Source of the DNA: Psychrobacter sp. 1044
GTDB taxonomy: Bacteria; Pseudomonadota; Gammaproteobacteria; Pseudomonadales; Moraxellaceae
NCBI RefSeq assembly: GCF_904846525.1
Contig: NZ_CAJHAZ010000014.1
Coordinates: forward strand, 1 to 64,000
Direction: 5' to 3'
DNA: 64,000 bases
This document shows, piece after piece, positions 8,352 through 17,846 of the stretch. The stretch's first letter is position 1. The number at the start of each line of letters is the position of its first letter. The position numbers and the translations under genes are program-made. Under the pieces are notes generated by a model that had not been told where the DNA came from, ran no database searches, and was given only the letters and a program-made list of their open reading frames with translations.

Positions 8352-10064
8352 TTATTTTAAGTCGTTATCATCAATATCAGTAAAGCCTTTATTACTGGGC
8401 GCTAGATTTGAACCAGTGTCGATATCGTCATCACTTGTTTCAACATGAGTGATATCTACATGACCCGTACTAAGATTGTTGGTATCGCCAGTGCTAGTAG
8501 GGAAGTCACTAGTCATTGTACCTGAAGCAGCAGGAGTGTTCTCTCGAACTGAGTCAGCAACTTTTTCTTGTGTACTTGAGCTAGTATGAAGAGCAGATTT
8601 CGCTTTAGCTTCTTCACGTTCTTTGTCCATTTTATCCTGCATTTTACGTAGGAAACGTGCAGCGGCTTCTTGACCACCAAGACCAAATGAAAGGGCAAAG
8701 GCTACCGCTACGGCACCTAGTGTTAGACCAAAGGCTAGGTTAACGATAGAGTCAGCAATACCCATCGCTTTTAGACCCATGGCAAGTACTAAACCCATGA
8801 TTAGTACACGGACGATGTTTGCTAGGAATTGTGAGCCTTGCTCAGAACGCTCAACGACACCTGCAATGATATTGGCAAGCCAGAAGCCAATAAATAGGAT
8901 AATTGCGCCCAAGATAATATTGGCACCAAACGCAATAAACATGGCGATAATGGCTGAGATAGGCTCAAAACCTAGTAAGTCAGCGGCGGCAATTGAGGCA
9001 AATAACATCGCAAAGAAGATAATCGCATAACCAACAAGATCAGAGACTCTCTTATCGCCCATCGTTTCTTGTAAGCCAACTTTCGCAGGCAATTGATTAA
9101 TCTCAGTGTTTTCGATCAAACCTTTGATGATATTGGCAACCATACGTACCACATAGAAAGTCACGACTAAAATCGCAACCGCCATAAAGATATTTGGCAG
9201 TGCTTCCATGATTTTGTTCAGCATATTTGTCGCAGGACGAGCAATCACTTCAATTTTTAATGCGTTTAATGCAGCAATAATAGTTGGAATGATCACTACT
9301 AAAAATGCCAATGAACCAGCGATATTAGGCAAGCTGTTTTTTTCGCTTAAACCTGCTTTTGTAGCCAATTCTTGAACATTAAAAGTAGACACAAGATTGG
9401 TCACAATGCCGCGTACCACTTTGGCAATGATATAACCGACGACAAAGACAACACCTGCAATGAGGATGTTAGGGATAAAGCTAAAGATTTTATCAACCAT
9501 ATTCGTCAATGGAGCAAATAAACCATCGAGTTCTAATTTACCCAATACCATCGTCAAAACAACCAACAAGATGAACCAATAAACCATATCGGCAATCGTG
9601 CTACTCATCGGTTTTACACCTGCCTGAGCACTCAAACGCTCATCCATTGACGTTTTCGCCAATGCCGCGTTGATAGCTGTGCGTGCAACGGTAGCCAAGA
9701 CCCAACCAATAATACCCACCGCGATAGCGCCGATAAGATTAGGGATAAAGGCTAAGACTTGATTGACCATATTTGCAAACGGTGTCGAGATTGAGTTCAA
9801 ATTCAATTGATTCAGCGCCCCAGAAATCGCGATGATAAAGATGAACCAAAATACAATCTTTGAGATAATACCTTCTAAATCGTAGGTCTTACCCGTTGAA
9901 GAGTTCATGCGTTGGTTCAGATTGACTCTAGATAATACATTACGAACCAGTGCTGCGATACCCAGTGCCACCAGCCAACCAATAATAAATATTAAAATAG
10001 CACCAATAATAGAGCCGATCGGCCCACCAAGATAACCGTTAAAAGATGTGTACATTGGATTCAT
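8352..10064 (-). CDS. Mechanosensitive channel-like protein with repeated conserved TM helices
   Basis: A 570-residue inner-membrane protein built from about five repeats of a TM-helix unit, each containing a pattern like FIPNLIGAIAVGIIGW / FIPNILIAGVVFVVGYIIA / ALPNIFMAVAILVV. This is the 'conserved TM helix' repeat found in CmpX-type relatives of MscS. The C-terminal unit VAFALSFGLGGQEAAARF fits the MscS pore-helix style, and the last ~90 residues are a hydrophilic Ser/Thr/Asp-rich tail. The probable role is a stretch-gated or envelope-stress channel; which ion is not known. It is monocistronic. Confidence 0.85.
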   Translation of the reverse strand: MNPMYTSFNGYLGGPIGSIIGAILIFIIGWLVALGIAALVRNVLSRVNLNQRMNSSTGKTYDLEGIISKIVFWFIFIIAISGALNQLNLNSISTPFANMVNQVLAFIPNLIGAIAVGIIGWVLATVARTAINAALAKTSMDERLSAQAGVKPMSSTIADMVYWFILLVVLTMVLGKLELDGLFAPLTNMVDKIFSFIPNILIAGVVFVVGYIIAKVVRGIVTNLVSTFNVQELATKAGLSEKNSLPNIAGSLAFLVVIIPTIIAALNALKIEVIARPATNMLNKIMEALPNIFMAVAILVVTFYVVRMVANIIKGLIENTEINQLPAKVGLQETMGDKRVSDLVGYAIIFFAMLFASIAAADLLGFEPISAIIAMFIAFGANIILGAIILFIGFWLANIIAGVVERSEQGSQFLANIVRVLIMGLVLAMGLKAMGIADSIVNLAFGLTLGAVAVAFALSFGLGGQEAAARFLRKMQDKMDKEREEAKAKSALHTSSSTQEKVADSVRENTPAASGTMTSDFPTSTGDTNNLSTGHVDITHVETSDDDIDTGSNLAPSNKGFTDIDDNDLK

Positions 10065-10525
10065 CTTATCCTCCTTTAATCATCATACGAAAGCCACTCA
10101 ACAATATCATCAGTACAGCTATTGTTGAGCGAAACCAATACATAGATGGTTATAATTAATAGTATTTTTAAAGTAAGTTATGCGGTGATATTATAATTTT
10201 TGAGTAGGTAACCTTATCAAAAAACGTTGGTTTCCCTCGTGTTAATTGCTCTACTGCCAATGTTAATCATCCATGATAAAGACGTACACTCGGTTACTTA
10301 TCACCTTAACTCATTTAGCTTATCTGATGTATTAGTGGATTTAAAGATAGAAAGCTTAACGTGTTACTGTATTTGTGTGATAACTTGTTATTATGATGAG
10401 AAATATTAACATAGACTGTACATTCGCCCGATAATTTGACGGCAAACATGGTTCCTAAAACTAAGATTTGTTATTATAGGAACATGTGACATCTCGCCAC
10501 TATCCTTACAATTTGAGAGTACTTT
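10065..10525. other. Intergenic region between channel gene and FKBP gene
   Basis: This 461-base gap separates two divergent genes, so it should hold both promoters. It is A+T-rich. A 60-codon open frame at 10227-10409 lacks a ribosome binding site and family features and is probably chance. The only structured signal I see is the inverted repeat at 10451-10483. Confidence 0.6.
10451..10483. promoter_or_regulatory. Inverted repeat upstream of the FKBP lipoprotein gene
   Basis: Perfect 7-base arms GTTCCTA (10451-10457) and TAGGAAC (10477-10483) are separated by 19 bases, about 40 bases before the start codon. A TTGACG box at 10436 could be a -35 element. This may be an operator or chance; no known regulator consensus was matched. 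Confidence 0.25.
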
Positions 10526-11257
10526 ATGAAAAAAATCACTACTTTAAGCGTTGGTGCACTTGCTAGTGCTATGTTGTTGGTAACAGGCTGTAGCACAAAT
10601 AACGGTAACCAAGAGACAGCTGCAAAAAGTGTTTCAATCACCGAGCAAAGCTCAGCAAATGAAAAAGTAGGTTATAGCTTAGGCTTCATGATGGCTGAAG
10701 GTAACAAAGAAGCGGTCGGTGACCTGAATCTTGATACCTTTGAAAAAGGCTTCCGTGATGGTTATGAAGGCAACGAATCAGCATTGACTCAAGAACAAAT
10801 GCAGGAAGTGTTGACGACTTATCAAAAAGAGCAAGAAGAAAAGTTCGTTAAAGACATGGAAACAAAAGCTGGAGAAAACAAAACCAAAGGCGCTGCATTC
10901 TTAGCAGAAAACGCTAAAAAAGAAGGTGTCAAAGAAACGGCTTCTGGCTTACAGTACAAAGTTATCACCGCAGGTACGGGTAAATCACCAAAAGCGACTG
11001 ACGTGGTTGAAGTAAACTACGAAGGTAAGTTAATCGATGGTACGGTATTTGATAGCTCTTATGAGCGCGGTGAGCCAATTGAGTTCCCGTTGAACCAAGT
11101 CATCGCTGGCTGGACAGAAGGTCTACAGCTGATGAAAGAGGGCGGCAAATACGAGTTTTATATCCCATCAGATATTGCTTATGGCGAAGCGGGTAACGCA
11201 GGTATCGAGCCTAACAGTACGCTTATCTTTACGGTTGAGCTATTAAAAGTAAAATAA
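10526..11257 (+). CDS. FKBP-type peptidyl-prolyl isomerase lipoprotein (FkpA/Mip-like)
   Basis: A 243-residue periplasmic or outer-membrane lipoprotein that catalyses cis-trans isomerisation of prolyl bonds and assists protein folding. The signal peptide ends in the lipobox LVTGC, with Cys22 as the lipidation site. Next comes the helical dimerisation domain typical of FkpA/Mip (about residues 40-130), then the FKBP domain with VEVNYEGKLIDGTVFDSS, GWTEGLQLM and IPSDIAYGEAG. Start ATG at 10526 follows GAGAG. The gene is closed by a strong terminator and convergent with argA. Confidence 0.93.
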   Translation: MKKITTLSVGALASAMLLVTGCSTNNGNQETAAKSVSITEQSSANEKVGYSLGFMMAEGNKEAVGDLNLDTFEKGFRDGYEGNESALTQEQMQEVLTTYQKEQEEKFVKDMETKAGENKTKGAAFLAENAKKEGVKETASGLQYKVITAGTGKSPKATDVVEVNYEGKLIDGTVFDSSYERGEPIEFPLNQVIAGWTEGLQLMKEGGKYEFYIPSDIAYGEAGNAGIEPNSTLIFTVELLKVK

Positions 11258-11302
11258 TACTTAGTACACACCCTAGTGAACAGTGTTAAAAAATAAAATC
11301 AT

Positions 11303-11337
11303 AAAAAAGCCCTCATAATATTATGAGGGCTTTTTTA
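11303..11337. terminator. Bidirectional intrinsic terminator
   Basis: A perfect inverted repeat of 17-base arms, AAAAAAGCCCTCATAAT and its complement, gives a hairpin with A/U tracts on both sides. It lies between the convergent FKBP and argA genes and can stop both. Confidence 0.92.
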
Positions 11338-11355
11338 TGACTAGAATTTAAGTAT

Positions 11356-12678
11356 CTAAAGAGTTTTTTGAAAGACTTTAGAGTTACGACCATTATGGTA
11401 TTTTTCTTGACGCGATGCAGGTAGCGCGCTGGCCTCGACTTCGGCAAAGCCTTGTTCGACGAACCAATGTGCCGTCCGTGTTGTCAACACAAACAACTTG
11501 TGCAGACCATGACTGCGCGCTTGTTGCTCTAAAAATGCCAGTAAGTCTGCACCGCGACTACCGCTACGATAATCGGGATGTACGGCGACACAGGCAACTT
11601 CTGCTGATTCTGTATCCAATGGATATAGCGCCGCGCAGCCCAAAATCATACCATCACGCTCGATGACACTATAATTATCAATCTCTTGCTCTAAGCGTTC
11701 GCGTGAGCGGCTGACTAATATGCCTTGCTCTTCTAGCGGTGATAATAGCTCAATCAGTCCGACCACATCGTCAATATTGGCACGACGAATCTCTTCGTAA
11801 GGGTCATGGCTGATAAGAGTGCCAGAGCCATCACGAGTGAATAACTCTTCTAATAAGGCACCGTCTTTGGCATACGAGATAATATGGGTGCGATGGACGC
11901 CTTGGCGGCAAGCCAAACTGGCGCAATTTAAGAAATAATTGATCTCGCAATTTAAATCACGATCACGTAAGAAGCGATCGACTTCATTAGGAATCATCTC
12001 TCTTAGTAAGCGATCATCGTCATTGATGCCTGCTTCTTCACCCAAGAAGATAAGCTTATCAGCACCCAGTGCCACGGCTGCACTAAGCGCCACGTCTTCA
12101 GCCAACAAATTAAAGACTTCACCAGTCGCTGAATAACCCATTGAGCCTAAAATCACAATATGGTCGTGTAGCAGGTTATTTTTGATGGCTTCAACATCGA
12201 TAGAGCGCACTTCGCCAGTCATTTGGTAGTCGATACCATCACGAATACCGTAAGGACGTGCGGTCACAAAATTGCCTGAAATGGCATCGATGCGTGAACC
12301 ATACATAGGTGAATTGGCCAGTCCCATCGACAGCTGCGCTTCGAGTTGCAGGCGAATAGCGCCTACCGCTTGTAAAATAGCAGGCATCGCCACGCGCGGT
12401 GTAATTCGAATGTCTTGATGCAGGGGGGAGGTAATGTCAGCATCTTTTAAGTTCTTTTCGATTTGCGGTCGCGCTCCATGTACCAATACCAGCTTGATAC
12501 CTAAGCTATGCAGTAGCGCAAAATCATGAATAAGGGTGCTGAAATTTGGATGATTGACCGCCTCACCACCAAACATAATCACGAACGTTTTGCCGCGATG
12601 GGTATTGATGTAGGGGGCAGAGTTACGGAACCAATGGACGTATTCAGGGTTGATTTGGGGCATGGCGCTAGTAGTCAT
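11356..12678 (-). CDS. argA: Amino-acid N-acetyltransferase (N-acetylglutamate synthase)
   Basis: A 440-residue classical ArgA, first enzyme of arginine synthesis (acetyl-CoA + glutamate to N-acetylglutamate). The N-terminal two-thirds is an amino-acid-kinase fold (VIMFGGEAVNHPNF, LVLVHGARPQIE). The C-terminal ~150 residues are a GNAT domain with CVAVHPDYRSGSRGADLL and FVEQGFAEVE. The length equals the usual ArgA size (about 440), and the start MTTSAMPQINPEYVHWFRNS aligns with the typical N-terminus. It is single and probably subject to arginine feedback through the kinase-like domain, as in the family. Confidence 0.95.
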   Translation of the reverse strand: MTTSAMPQINPEYVHWFRNSAPYINTHRGKTFVIMFGGEAVNHPNFSTLIHDFALLHSLGIKLVLVHGARPQIEKNLKDADITSPLHQDIRITPRVAMPAILQAVGAIRLQLEAQLSMGLANSPMYGSRIDAISGNFVTARPYGIRDGIDYQMTGEVRSIDVEAIKNNLLHDHIVILGSMGYSATGEVFNLLAEDVALSAAVALGADKLIFLGEEAGINDDDRLLREMIPNEVDRFLRDRDLNCEINYFLNCASLACRQGVHRTHIISYAKDGALLEELFTRDGSGTLISHDPYEEIRRANIDDVVGLIELLSPLEEQGILVSRSRERLEQEIDNYSVIERDGMILGCAALYPLDTESAEVACVAVHPDYRSGSRGADLLAFLEQQARSHGLHKLFVLTTRTAHWFVEQGFAEVEASALPASRQEKYHNGRNSKVFQKTL

Positions 12679-13186
12679 AATAAGGGCAATAGTAGTGAGA
12701 ATAAGAAAAGGGGCGTAGCAAAAAATGCCTATCGCTAAAGAATTACCATAGCAAAAAACGCCGTTATGAGCTATCTTTTATTTCAGTAGTATCAATCAAT
12801 TTTTATCACTGATGGAGGATATACACAACCTCAACACGGGGTTAGTGTACGTACAAACACTTTTTGCTATGCTAAGCGGTATTGCTTTACAGGCGATGAA
12901 CGAAGATAATCAACAAAAATAAAAACTTTATACGATAAGCTTGCCAGCTATGACAAGATAGACGCATGCAGCATAGACGCCAGCAGCGCTTGCCATTAGC
13001 TGTCAATACAATCTGCAGCGATACTAGGTCTGCTAATACTATAACAGTCGACCATTTATAATGAGTTATGTTTATTATAATTGAGTATGTTCCGTCTAAA
13101 TTGCGCTGCCTGTAAACGATTCAACATATATCAAAAGTCATTCAAATTTTACCAGCTGCGTTTTACCGACATATTAACCAGGGATA
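12679..13186. other. Intergenic region upstream of argA
   Basis: This gap of about 500 bases lies between argA (minus) and the secreted-protein gene (plus). It should contain both promoters. I see no coding frame with a ribosome binding site, no RNA gene and no convincing repeat. Confidence 0.55.
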
Positions 13187-13783
13187 ATGAAAACCATGAA
13201 AAAAAGTAACCAATTTGCTAGCCCATTTAGTGCTTGGAGCGGACATCGCTTATTCCACGTTGTGGCTGGTACGCTCATCGGTGCGATGGTAGTGACGCAA
13301 GCCTCGGCAATGCTACCGACGCCAGAACAAGCCGTCGATAGTTCGGCAGCTGTACAGACCAATGCTACTAAAAGCAGCAACTCGAGTGCACAAGCTGTCA
13401 ATAGTAAAATTACCGCGTCATTGATTAGCGTTGATGCAAACGGTCAAGAGGTTTTGGCTCCGGTGAATGCTAGTACGCGCCTGCAATCAGGTAATGTCTT
13501 GGAGTACCAAGGCTATTTTACCAATACCAATGCAGATCGCGTCCGTAAAATGACTGTGACGATGAGTATCCCTGAGCAGGTAGAGTTATTGCGTACAGTA
13601 TCACCTGAATTTCCATACGGCAGTGCGGACGGCAATACTTTTGCCCGTATGCCATTACGTGGAAAAGTGGATAACCAACTGCAAGAAATTCCATTAAAGT
13701 ATTATAAAGCGGTACGCTGGGATTTAGAGGGTGTTGGTCTTAATGACACCGTAGTGGTTAAATACCGTGCACGTGTGAAATAA
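13187..13783 (+). CDS. Secreted protein with DUF11-like beta-sandwich domain
   Basis: A 198-residue exported protein of unknown function. A long signal peptide (basic start, hydrophobic core HVVAGTLIGAMVVTQASA) is probably cut after ASA at about residue 42. The mature part has a Ser/Asn-rich linker and then a domain of about 110 residues. Its pattern (LQSGNVLEYQGYFTNTNAD, VRKMTVTMSIPEQVEL, AVRWDLEGVGLNDTVVVKYRARV) resembles the DUF11 'conserved repeat' of surface proteins, present here once. The ATG at 13187 is preferred over 13196 because AGGG lies about six bases before it. A terminator follows. Confidence 0.75.
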   Translation: MKTMKKSNQFASPFSAWSGHRLFHVVAGTLIGAMVVTQASAMLPTPEQAVDSSAAVQTNATKSSNSSAQAVNSKITASLISVDANGQEVLAPVNASTRLQSGNVLEYQGYFTNTNADRVRKMTVTMSIPEQVELLRTVSPEFPYGSADGNTFARMPLRGKVDNQLQEIPLKYYKAVRWDLEGVGLNDTVVVKYRARVK

Positions 13784-13854
13784 GCCAGTCATTTAATATT
13801 AAGTATTTTATCAGGGTGATTTATTTAATACTGGCTTAATATTCGTTTAATCAT

Positions 13855-13890
13855 AAAAAGCATCACGGCTCGTTGCGGTGGTGCTTTTTT
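13855..13890. terminator. Bidirectional intrinsic terminator
   Basis: AAAAAGCATCAC pairs with GTGGTGCTTTTTT (one mismatch) around a GC-rich loop. It lies between the converging secreted-protein and patatin genes. Confidence 0.85.
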
Positions 13891-13933
13891 GTGGGTTGTT
13901 AATAAGAAATTTTGGTACGCCGTTGCAAGGCGC

Positions 13934-14950
13934 TTAAAGCGTCGCGTATTTTCGGTTAGATTTTTCTTTGATTAATTGCTTGATGGCAGCCATCTGTGCG
14001 GTAGTGGCTTGCGATCCTGCAGCGATGAGAGCACGGCGCTGGCTGGTATCTAGTGAGCTGATATGACTGACCGCAGGCGTAATCAGCACATCAGCACGAT
14101 CTCGTTCACGTTGCATCGATGAGGCACGATTGGCGCTTGGCGAGGCTACGACATTACTCTCCAAAAATCCCCAAAAATTGCTTAATCTGTTGAGGTTTAA
14201 TTTTTTATCAAGTGTAGAGACACCGCTAGGATTGTTAATACCAGTATCTGTCACATCAACGGCAATAACAATATCAGCACCCAAGTCATGAGCGCTATCG
14301 ACAGGTACTAGGCTGACCACGCCACCATCGATATATTTTTTACCGACCTTTTCGGGAATGCGCGGCGCAATAAAAATATTCGGTACGCTACAGGATGCTT
14401 GAACGGCAAGCCCTGCATCACCAGTGGTAAAAATGGCTTTTTTCAAAGTATGCTTTTCCGCCGCGACTGCTGCAAAGCGGATGGGAAAATCCTCTATTAC
14501 TCGTCCATCGACTTTATCGTTGATAAAGTTCTTGAGTTTGATACCCTCGATGACACCTTGATTGGATAAGACAAAATCTGTCAATTCGCTATCTGTAGTG
14601 GTCAGTGCCAGTTGCTCAAGCTGTACTGGTGTGTAACCGCTGGCATATAGGCCACCAACCAAGCTGCCGACGCTAGTGCCAACGATGAGCGTGGGTTTGA
14701 TACCATTTGCTTCTAGTGCTTTAATCACCCCGACATGGGCGAAGCCTTTGGCACCACCGCCGCCCAATACCAACGCCACATTAAGTGGCGCTATTTCAGG
14801 TGCTTCAGGTAACGGCTGCGCTGGCGTTAGAGCGCTACAAGCGCTGATAGATAATCCGAGTACGGCAATTAAGCTGGTGCATAGCACTCTCATACTATGT
14901 CGCACTTTTAAACTATGAAGAGGTTGTCGGTACTGGGCAGGAGGGAACAT
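13934..14950 (-). CDS. Patatin-like phospholipase lipoprotein (RssA-type)
   Basis: A 338-residue patatin-fold lipid acyl hydrolase. The oxyanion motif GGGGAKG is at about residues 63-69, the nucleophile elbow GTSVG (Ser93) follows, and the catalytic Asp lies in a DGG motif (IDGGVVSLVP). A lipobox LSISAC with Cys38 suggests an outer-membrane lipoprotein. The ATG at 14950 has AAGGTG about nine bases upstream; a start at Met20 (14893) would give a more standard signal peptide but lacks a ribosome binding site. Cleavage of membrane phospholipid is the likely activity; the physiological substrate is unknown. Confidence 0.88.
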   Translation of the reverse strand: MFPPAQYRQPLHSLKVRHSMRVLCTSLIAVLGLSISACSALTPAQPLPEAPEIAPLNVALVLGGGGAKGFAHVGVIKALEANGIKPTLIVGTSVGSLVGGLYASGYTPVQLEQLALTTTDSELTDFVLSNQGVIEGIKLKNFINDKVDGRVIEDFPIRFAAVAAEKHTLKKAIFTTGDAGLAVQASCSVPNIFIAPRIPEKVGKKYIDGGVVSLVPVDSAHDLGADIVIAVDVTDTGINNPSGVSTLDKKLNLNRLSNFWGFLESNVVASPSANRASSMQRERDRADVLITPAVSHISSLDTSQRRALIAAGSQATTAQMAAIKQLIKEKSNRKYATL

Positions 14951-15222
14951 AAAAACACCTTATAAAATGGCCATAATACGGAAAATAAGACATCAGTTAT
15001 TGATATGATACAAATGAGTCGTTTGACTTTCAGGCTTTTTGACGCAGTATTACTAAATAGCTGAGCATAAGCAATTGTATTGTCAGCTATAATGAAATGA
15101 GTCGGTGTTTTGATGTGTCCTGTTGATGACAGCTGTTTTATAAAAACTGTCATCATCTACGGTATATTGAAAATACTTGAATGAGTATACAAAAATTAAA
15201 AATAATATTGTTAGGATCTTTG

Positions 15223-17589
15223 ATGTCAGTATCAGTGAACGCTTCTTTATCCAGCCCAACAGAGCATATAAGGTCTGAGCTGCCACTCTCAGCGCTAGAT
15301 ATGCCAGTGACGGCACTGGCGGGTGTGGGATTAAAAGTCGCAGAACAGTTGGCACAATTGAATATTAAACGAATATTTGATTTATTGCTGCATCTGCCAC
15401 GTGATTATGAAGATCGTAGCCGATTGCTGTCTATAGCAGAGGTGGGGCACGGGCAGTCTGCGTTGATTACTGGGCGTGTGGTGCACGTCGACACCAAGCG
15501 CAGCGGTATGACGGTCGTGGTAGATGATGATACTGGCACCATATCGCTACGGTTTTTTAAGGTTTATCGTGGTCTTGCACAAACCATGAGCTTAGGGACG
15601 CAGCTGCAATTATTTGGCGAAGTAAAGGTGAGTCGTTATGGTAAGCAAATCCACCATCCTGAATATCAAATTATCAGTAGTAATGAGACGGTAGTAAATA
15701 CCGGTTTGCAGCCCATTTATCCAAGTGTTAAAGGTTTGCACCAAAATAAGCTGCGTACCTTAATTAAGCTGGCATTACAGACGGTTCGCAGTGAAGGCTT
15801 ACCAATGACGCTGTTTACTCCTACAGACTTTGCAGTCGTGGCTGACTTGCCATTAGCACCTTTTGAACCGGCTAAAATACCGATAACAGAGGCAGAGTAT
15901 CCAGAAGATATATTTTCGACATTGGCGCGTAGTGTGCCAGATAATACGACTGGTCATAGCGTTAGTAGTGTCAATAAAGCCAATGTCTATGATGCCAATA
16001 ATAATACAAACAGTGATATCCATACAGTCGCTAATAGAACAGTTAATAACAACGTCTATAACCTGACGATATTTGAAGCCTTAGTATTACTGCATACACC
16101 GCCGACTTATACCGACGCCGGACGACAATATCAGCTACTCACCCAATTAAGTGCCCGTACTCATGCGGCATGCCAGCGTTTGATTATTGAAGAATTAACC
16201 GCCCATCAGCTCAGCTTGTTATATCGTCGTCAGCAACTGCATCAGCATAAAGCACCCAAATGTGCCACGCAAAGTCCATTGGCTGATAAGCTATTTGCCG
16301 CATTGCCGTTTGATTTAACGGGTGCACAGCAACGAGTCATGAAAGATATTACGGCTGATATGGCAACGTCCATCCCAATGCTGCGGTTGGTGCAAGGTGA
16401 TGTGGGCGCGGGCAAGACTCTGGTCGCAGCGGGTGCAGCGGGTTATGCGCTTGATAGTGGCTGGCAGGTGGCGGTCATGGCACCCACGGAGATTTTGGCA
16501 GAGCAACATTTGGTCAATTTCAAACAATGGTTTGAGCCGTTAGGTATCGGTGTTGGCTGGCTTGCTGGTAAACAAACGGCGAAGCAGCGCCGCGAAGCGT
16601 TGGAAGCCGTCGCAGAAAACACGGTGCAAATCGTGGTCGGTACTCATGCACTGTTTCAAGAGCAGGTGCAGTTTGCCAAATTGGGCTTAGTTATTATCGA
16701 TGAACAGCATCGCTTTGGTGTTGAGCAGCGTATGGCACTGACCAATAAAGGTGTGGCGAATAGCACACCACATCAGCTGATTATGACCGCTACCCCGATT
16801 CCGCGCACGCTCGCGATGAGCGTTTACGGTGATATGGATACCTCGATTATTGATGAATTGCCACCGGGGCGTACGCCAATTACTACGGTGACCATTGACC
16901 GTAATCGACGCGATGAAGTCATTGAGCGGATTGCGGTTAATTGTGAAGCGGGTAGGCAAGCGTACTGGGTTTGCTCGTTGGTCGAAGCGTCTAGTGTGCT
17001 GGATGCGCAAGCTGCTGAAGCCACTTATGAGGATTTAAATGAGCGCTTGAATATTCGCATTGGTCTTGTCCATGGCAAGATGAAATCCGTTGACAAACAA
17101 GCCATCATGCAAGAGTTTAAAACTGGCAATTTGGACTTGTTGATTGCCACAACAGTCATTGAAGTTGGGGTCGACGTACCTAATGCGTCGTTAATGGTCA
17201 TCGAAAATGCCGAACGATTAGGTCTATCGCAATTACATCAGCTGCGCGGGCGAGTCGGGCGTGGCTCAACCAAAAGCTATTGCGTACTGTTATACCAAAA
17301 GCCATTATCAGAGACAGGTACAGAGCGCTTAAATGTCCTGCGTGATAGCACTGATGGTTTTGTTATTGCCCAAAAAGATTTGGAATTGCGTGGTCCCGGT
17401 GAGTTATTAGGCAAACGTCAAACGGGTAACGTCGGTTATTATTTGGCTGATCTGATACGTGACGAGCAGCTGTTTGCCATTGCTCAGCGTTTAGCCAAAC
17501 ATTTAATTGCAGATCCTACGCGCAAGGCAGATGTCAGCCAACTGATTCACCGCTGGATGCCTGAAGCGAGTCGTTATACCAATGCCTAA
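15223..17589 (+). CDS. recG: ATP-dependent DNA helicase RecG
   Basis: RecG remodels stalled replication forks and branched recombination intermediates. An N-terminal wedge/OB region (PVTALAGVGLKVAEQL, LLHLPRDYEDRS) precedes helicase motifs: Walker A GDVGAGKT, DEQH-type motif II (IIDEQHRFG), TATPIPRTLAM, VIEVGVDVPNASLMV and QLRGRVGRG. I place the start at 15223 because AGGA lies six bases before this ATG. An ATG at 15181 would add 14 residues (802 in all) and has no such site. Even from 15223 there are about 28 residues before the conserved PVTAL. An Asn-rich stretch at about 245-280 (NANNNTN-like) is a low-complexity insertion. No partner gene is in the same operon. Confidence 0.94.
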   Translation: MSVSVNASLSSPTEHIRSELPLSALDMPVTALAGVGLKVAEQLAQLNIKRIFDLLLHLPRDYEDRSRLLSIAEVGHGQSALITGRVVHVDTKRSGMTVVVDDDTGTISLRFFKVYRGLAQTMSLGTQLQLFGEVKVSRYGKQIHHPEYQIISSNETVVNTGLQPIYPSVKGLHQNKLRTLIKLALQTVRSEGLPMTLFTPTDFAVVADLPLAPFEPAKIPITEAEYPEDIFSTLARSVPDNTTGHSVSSVNKANVYDANNNTNSDIHTVANRTVNNNVYNLTIFEALVLLHTPPTYTDAGRQYQLLTQLSARTHAACQRLIIEELTAHQLSLLYRRQQLHQHKAPKCATQSPLADKLFAALPFDLTGAQQRVMKDITADMATSIPMLRLVQGDVGAGKTLVAAGAAGYALDSGWQVAVMAPTEILAEQHLVNFKQWFEPLGIGVGWLAGKQTAKQRREALEAVAENTVQIVVGTHALFQEQVQFAKLGLVIIDEQHRFGVEQRMALTNKGVANSTPHQLIMTATPIPRTLAMSVYGDMDTSIIDELPPGRTPITTVTIDRNRRDEVIERIAVNCEAGRQAYWVCSLVEASSVLDAQAAEATYEDLNERLNIRIGLVHGKMKSVDKQAIMQEFKTGNLDLLIATTVIEVGVDVPNASLMVIENAERLGLSQLHQLRGRVGRGSTKSYCVLLYQKPLSETGTERLNVLRDSTDGFVIAQKDLELRGPGELLGKRQTGNVGYYLADLIRDEQLFAIAQRLAKHLIADPTRKADVSQLIHRWMPEASRYTNA

Positions 17590-17650
17590 GGGGTGTTCTC
17601 AATTCAATCGATTATCCTCTAAATGGGCTGAAAATGGCTAAATTAATAGC

Positions 17651-17690
17651 AAAAAAGAGGACAGCCAACGCTATCCTCTTCTGTTTTTTG
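17651..17690. terminator. Intrinsic terminator, probably bidirectional
   Basis: AAGAGGACAGC pairs with GCTATCCTCTT (one mismatch) around CAAC, with A-run on the left and TTTTTT on the right. It lies between recG and the convergent small lysine-rich gene and can serve both. Confidence 0.82.
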
Positions 17691-17717
17691 ACGTAAAGCC
17701 ATCATCTGGAAAAAAAG

Positions 17718-17846
17718 CTATTTGGCTCTTTTCGACTTTTTCAATGACTTCTTAAGTTCTTTGAGATATTTCTTTTTCTGCTTAATTTTTGCTTTGGTGT
17801 CTTTAATTTCTTGCTTAAGCTTCTTTACGTCTGATTTATTAGCCAT
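17718..17846 (-). CDS. Small lysine-rich coiled-coil protein, 42 aa
   Basis: A small open frame on the minus strand encodes 42 residues beginning MANKSDVKKLKQEIKDTK and ending KKSKRAK; 18 of 42 residues are Lys. Hydrophobic residues (V7, L10, I14, A19, I21, L28, L31, L35) are spaced as in a short amphipathic helix or coiled coil. A clear ribosome binding site AAGGA stands about seven bases before the ATG. It has its own terminator downstream, which argues for a real gene. The function is unknown; nucleic-acid or ribosome binding would fit the charge but is inference. Confidence 0.7.
   Translation of the reverse strand: MANKSDVKKLKQEIKDTKAKIKQKKKYLKELKKSLKKSKRAK

Noticed and set aside
10227-10409. 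60-codon plus-strand frame between the channel gene and the FKBP gene
   Set aside because: No ribosome binding site, no domain, and it lies in a divergent promoter region.
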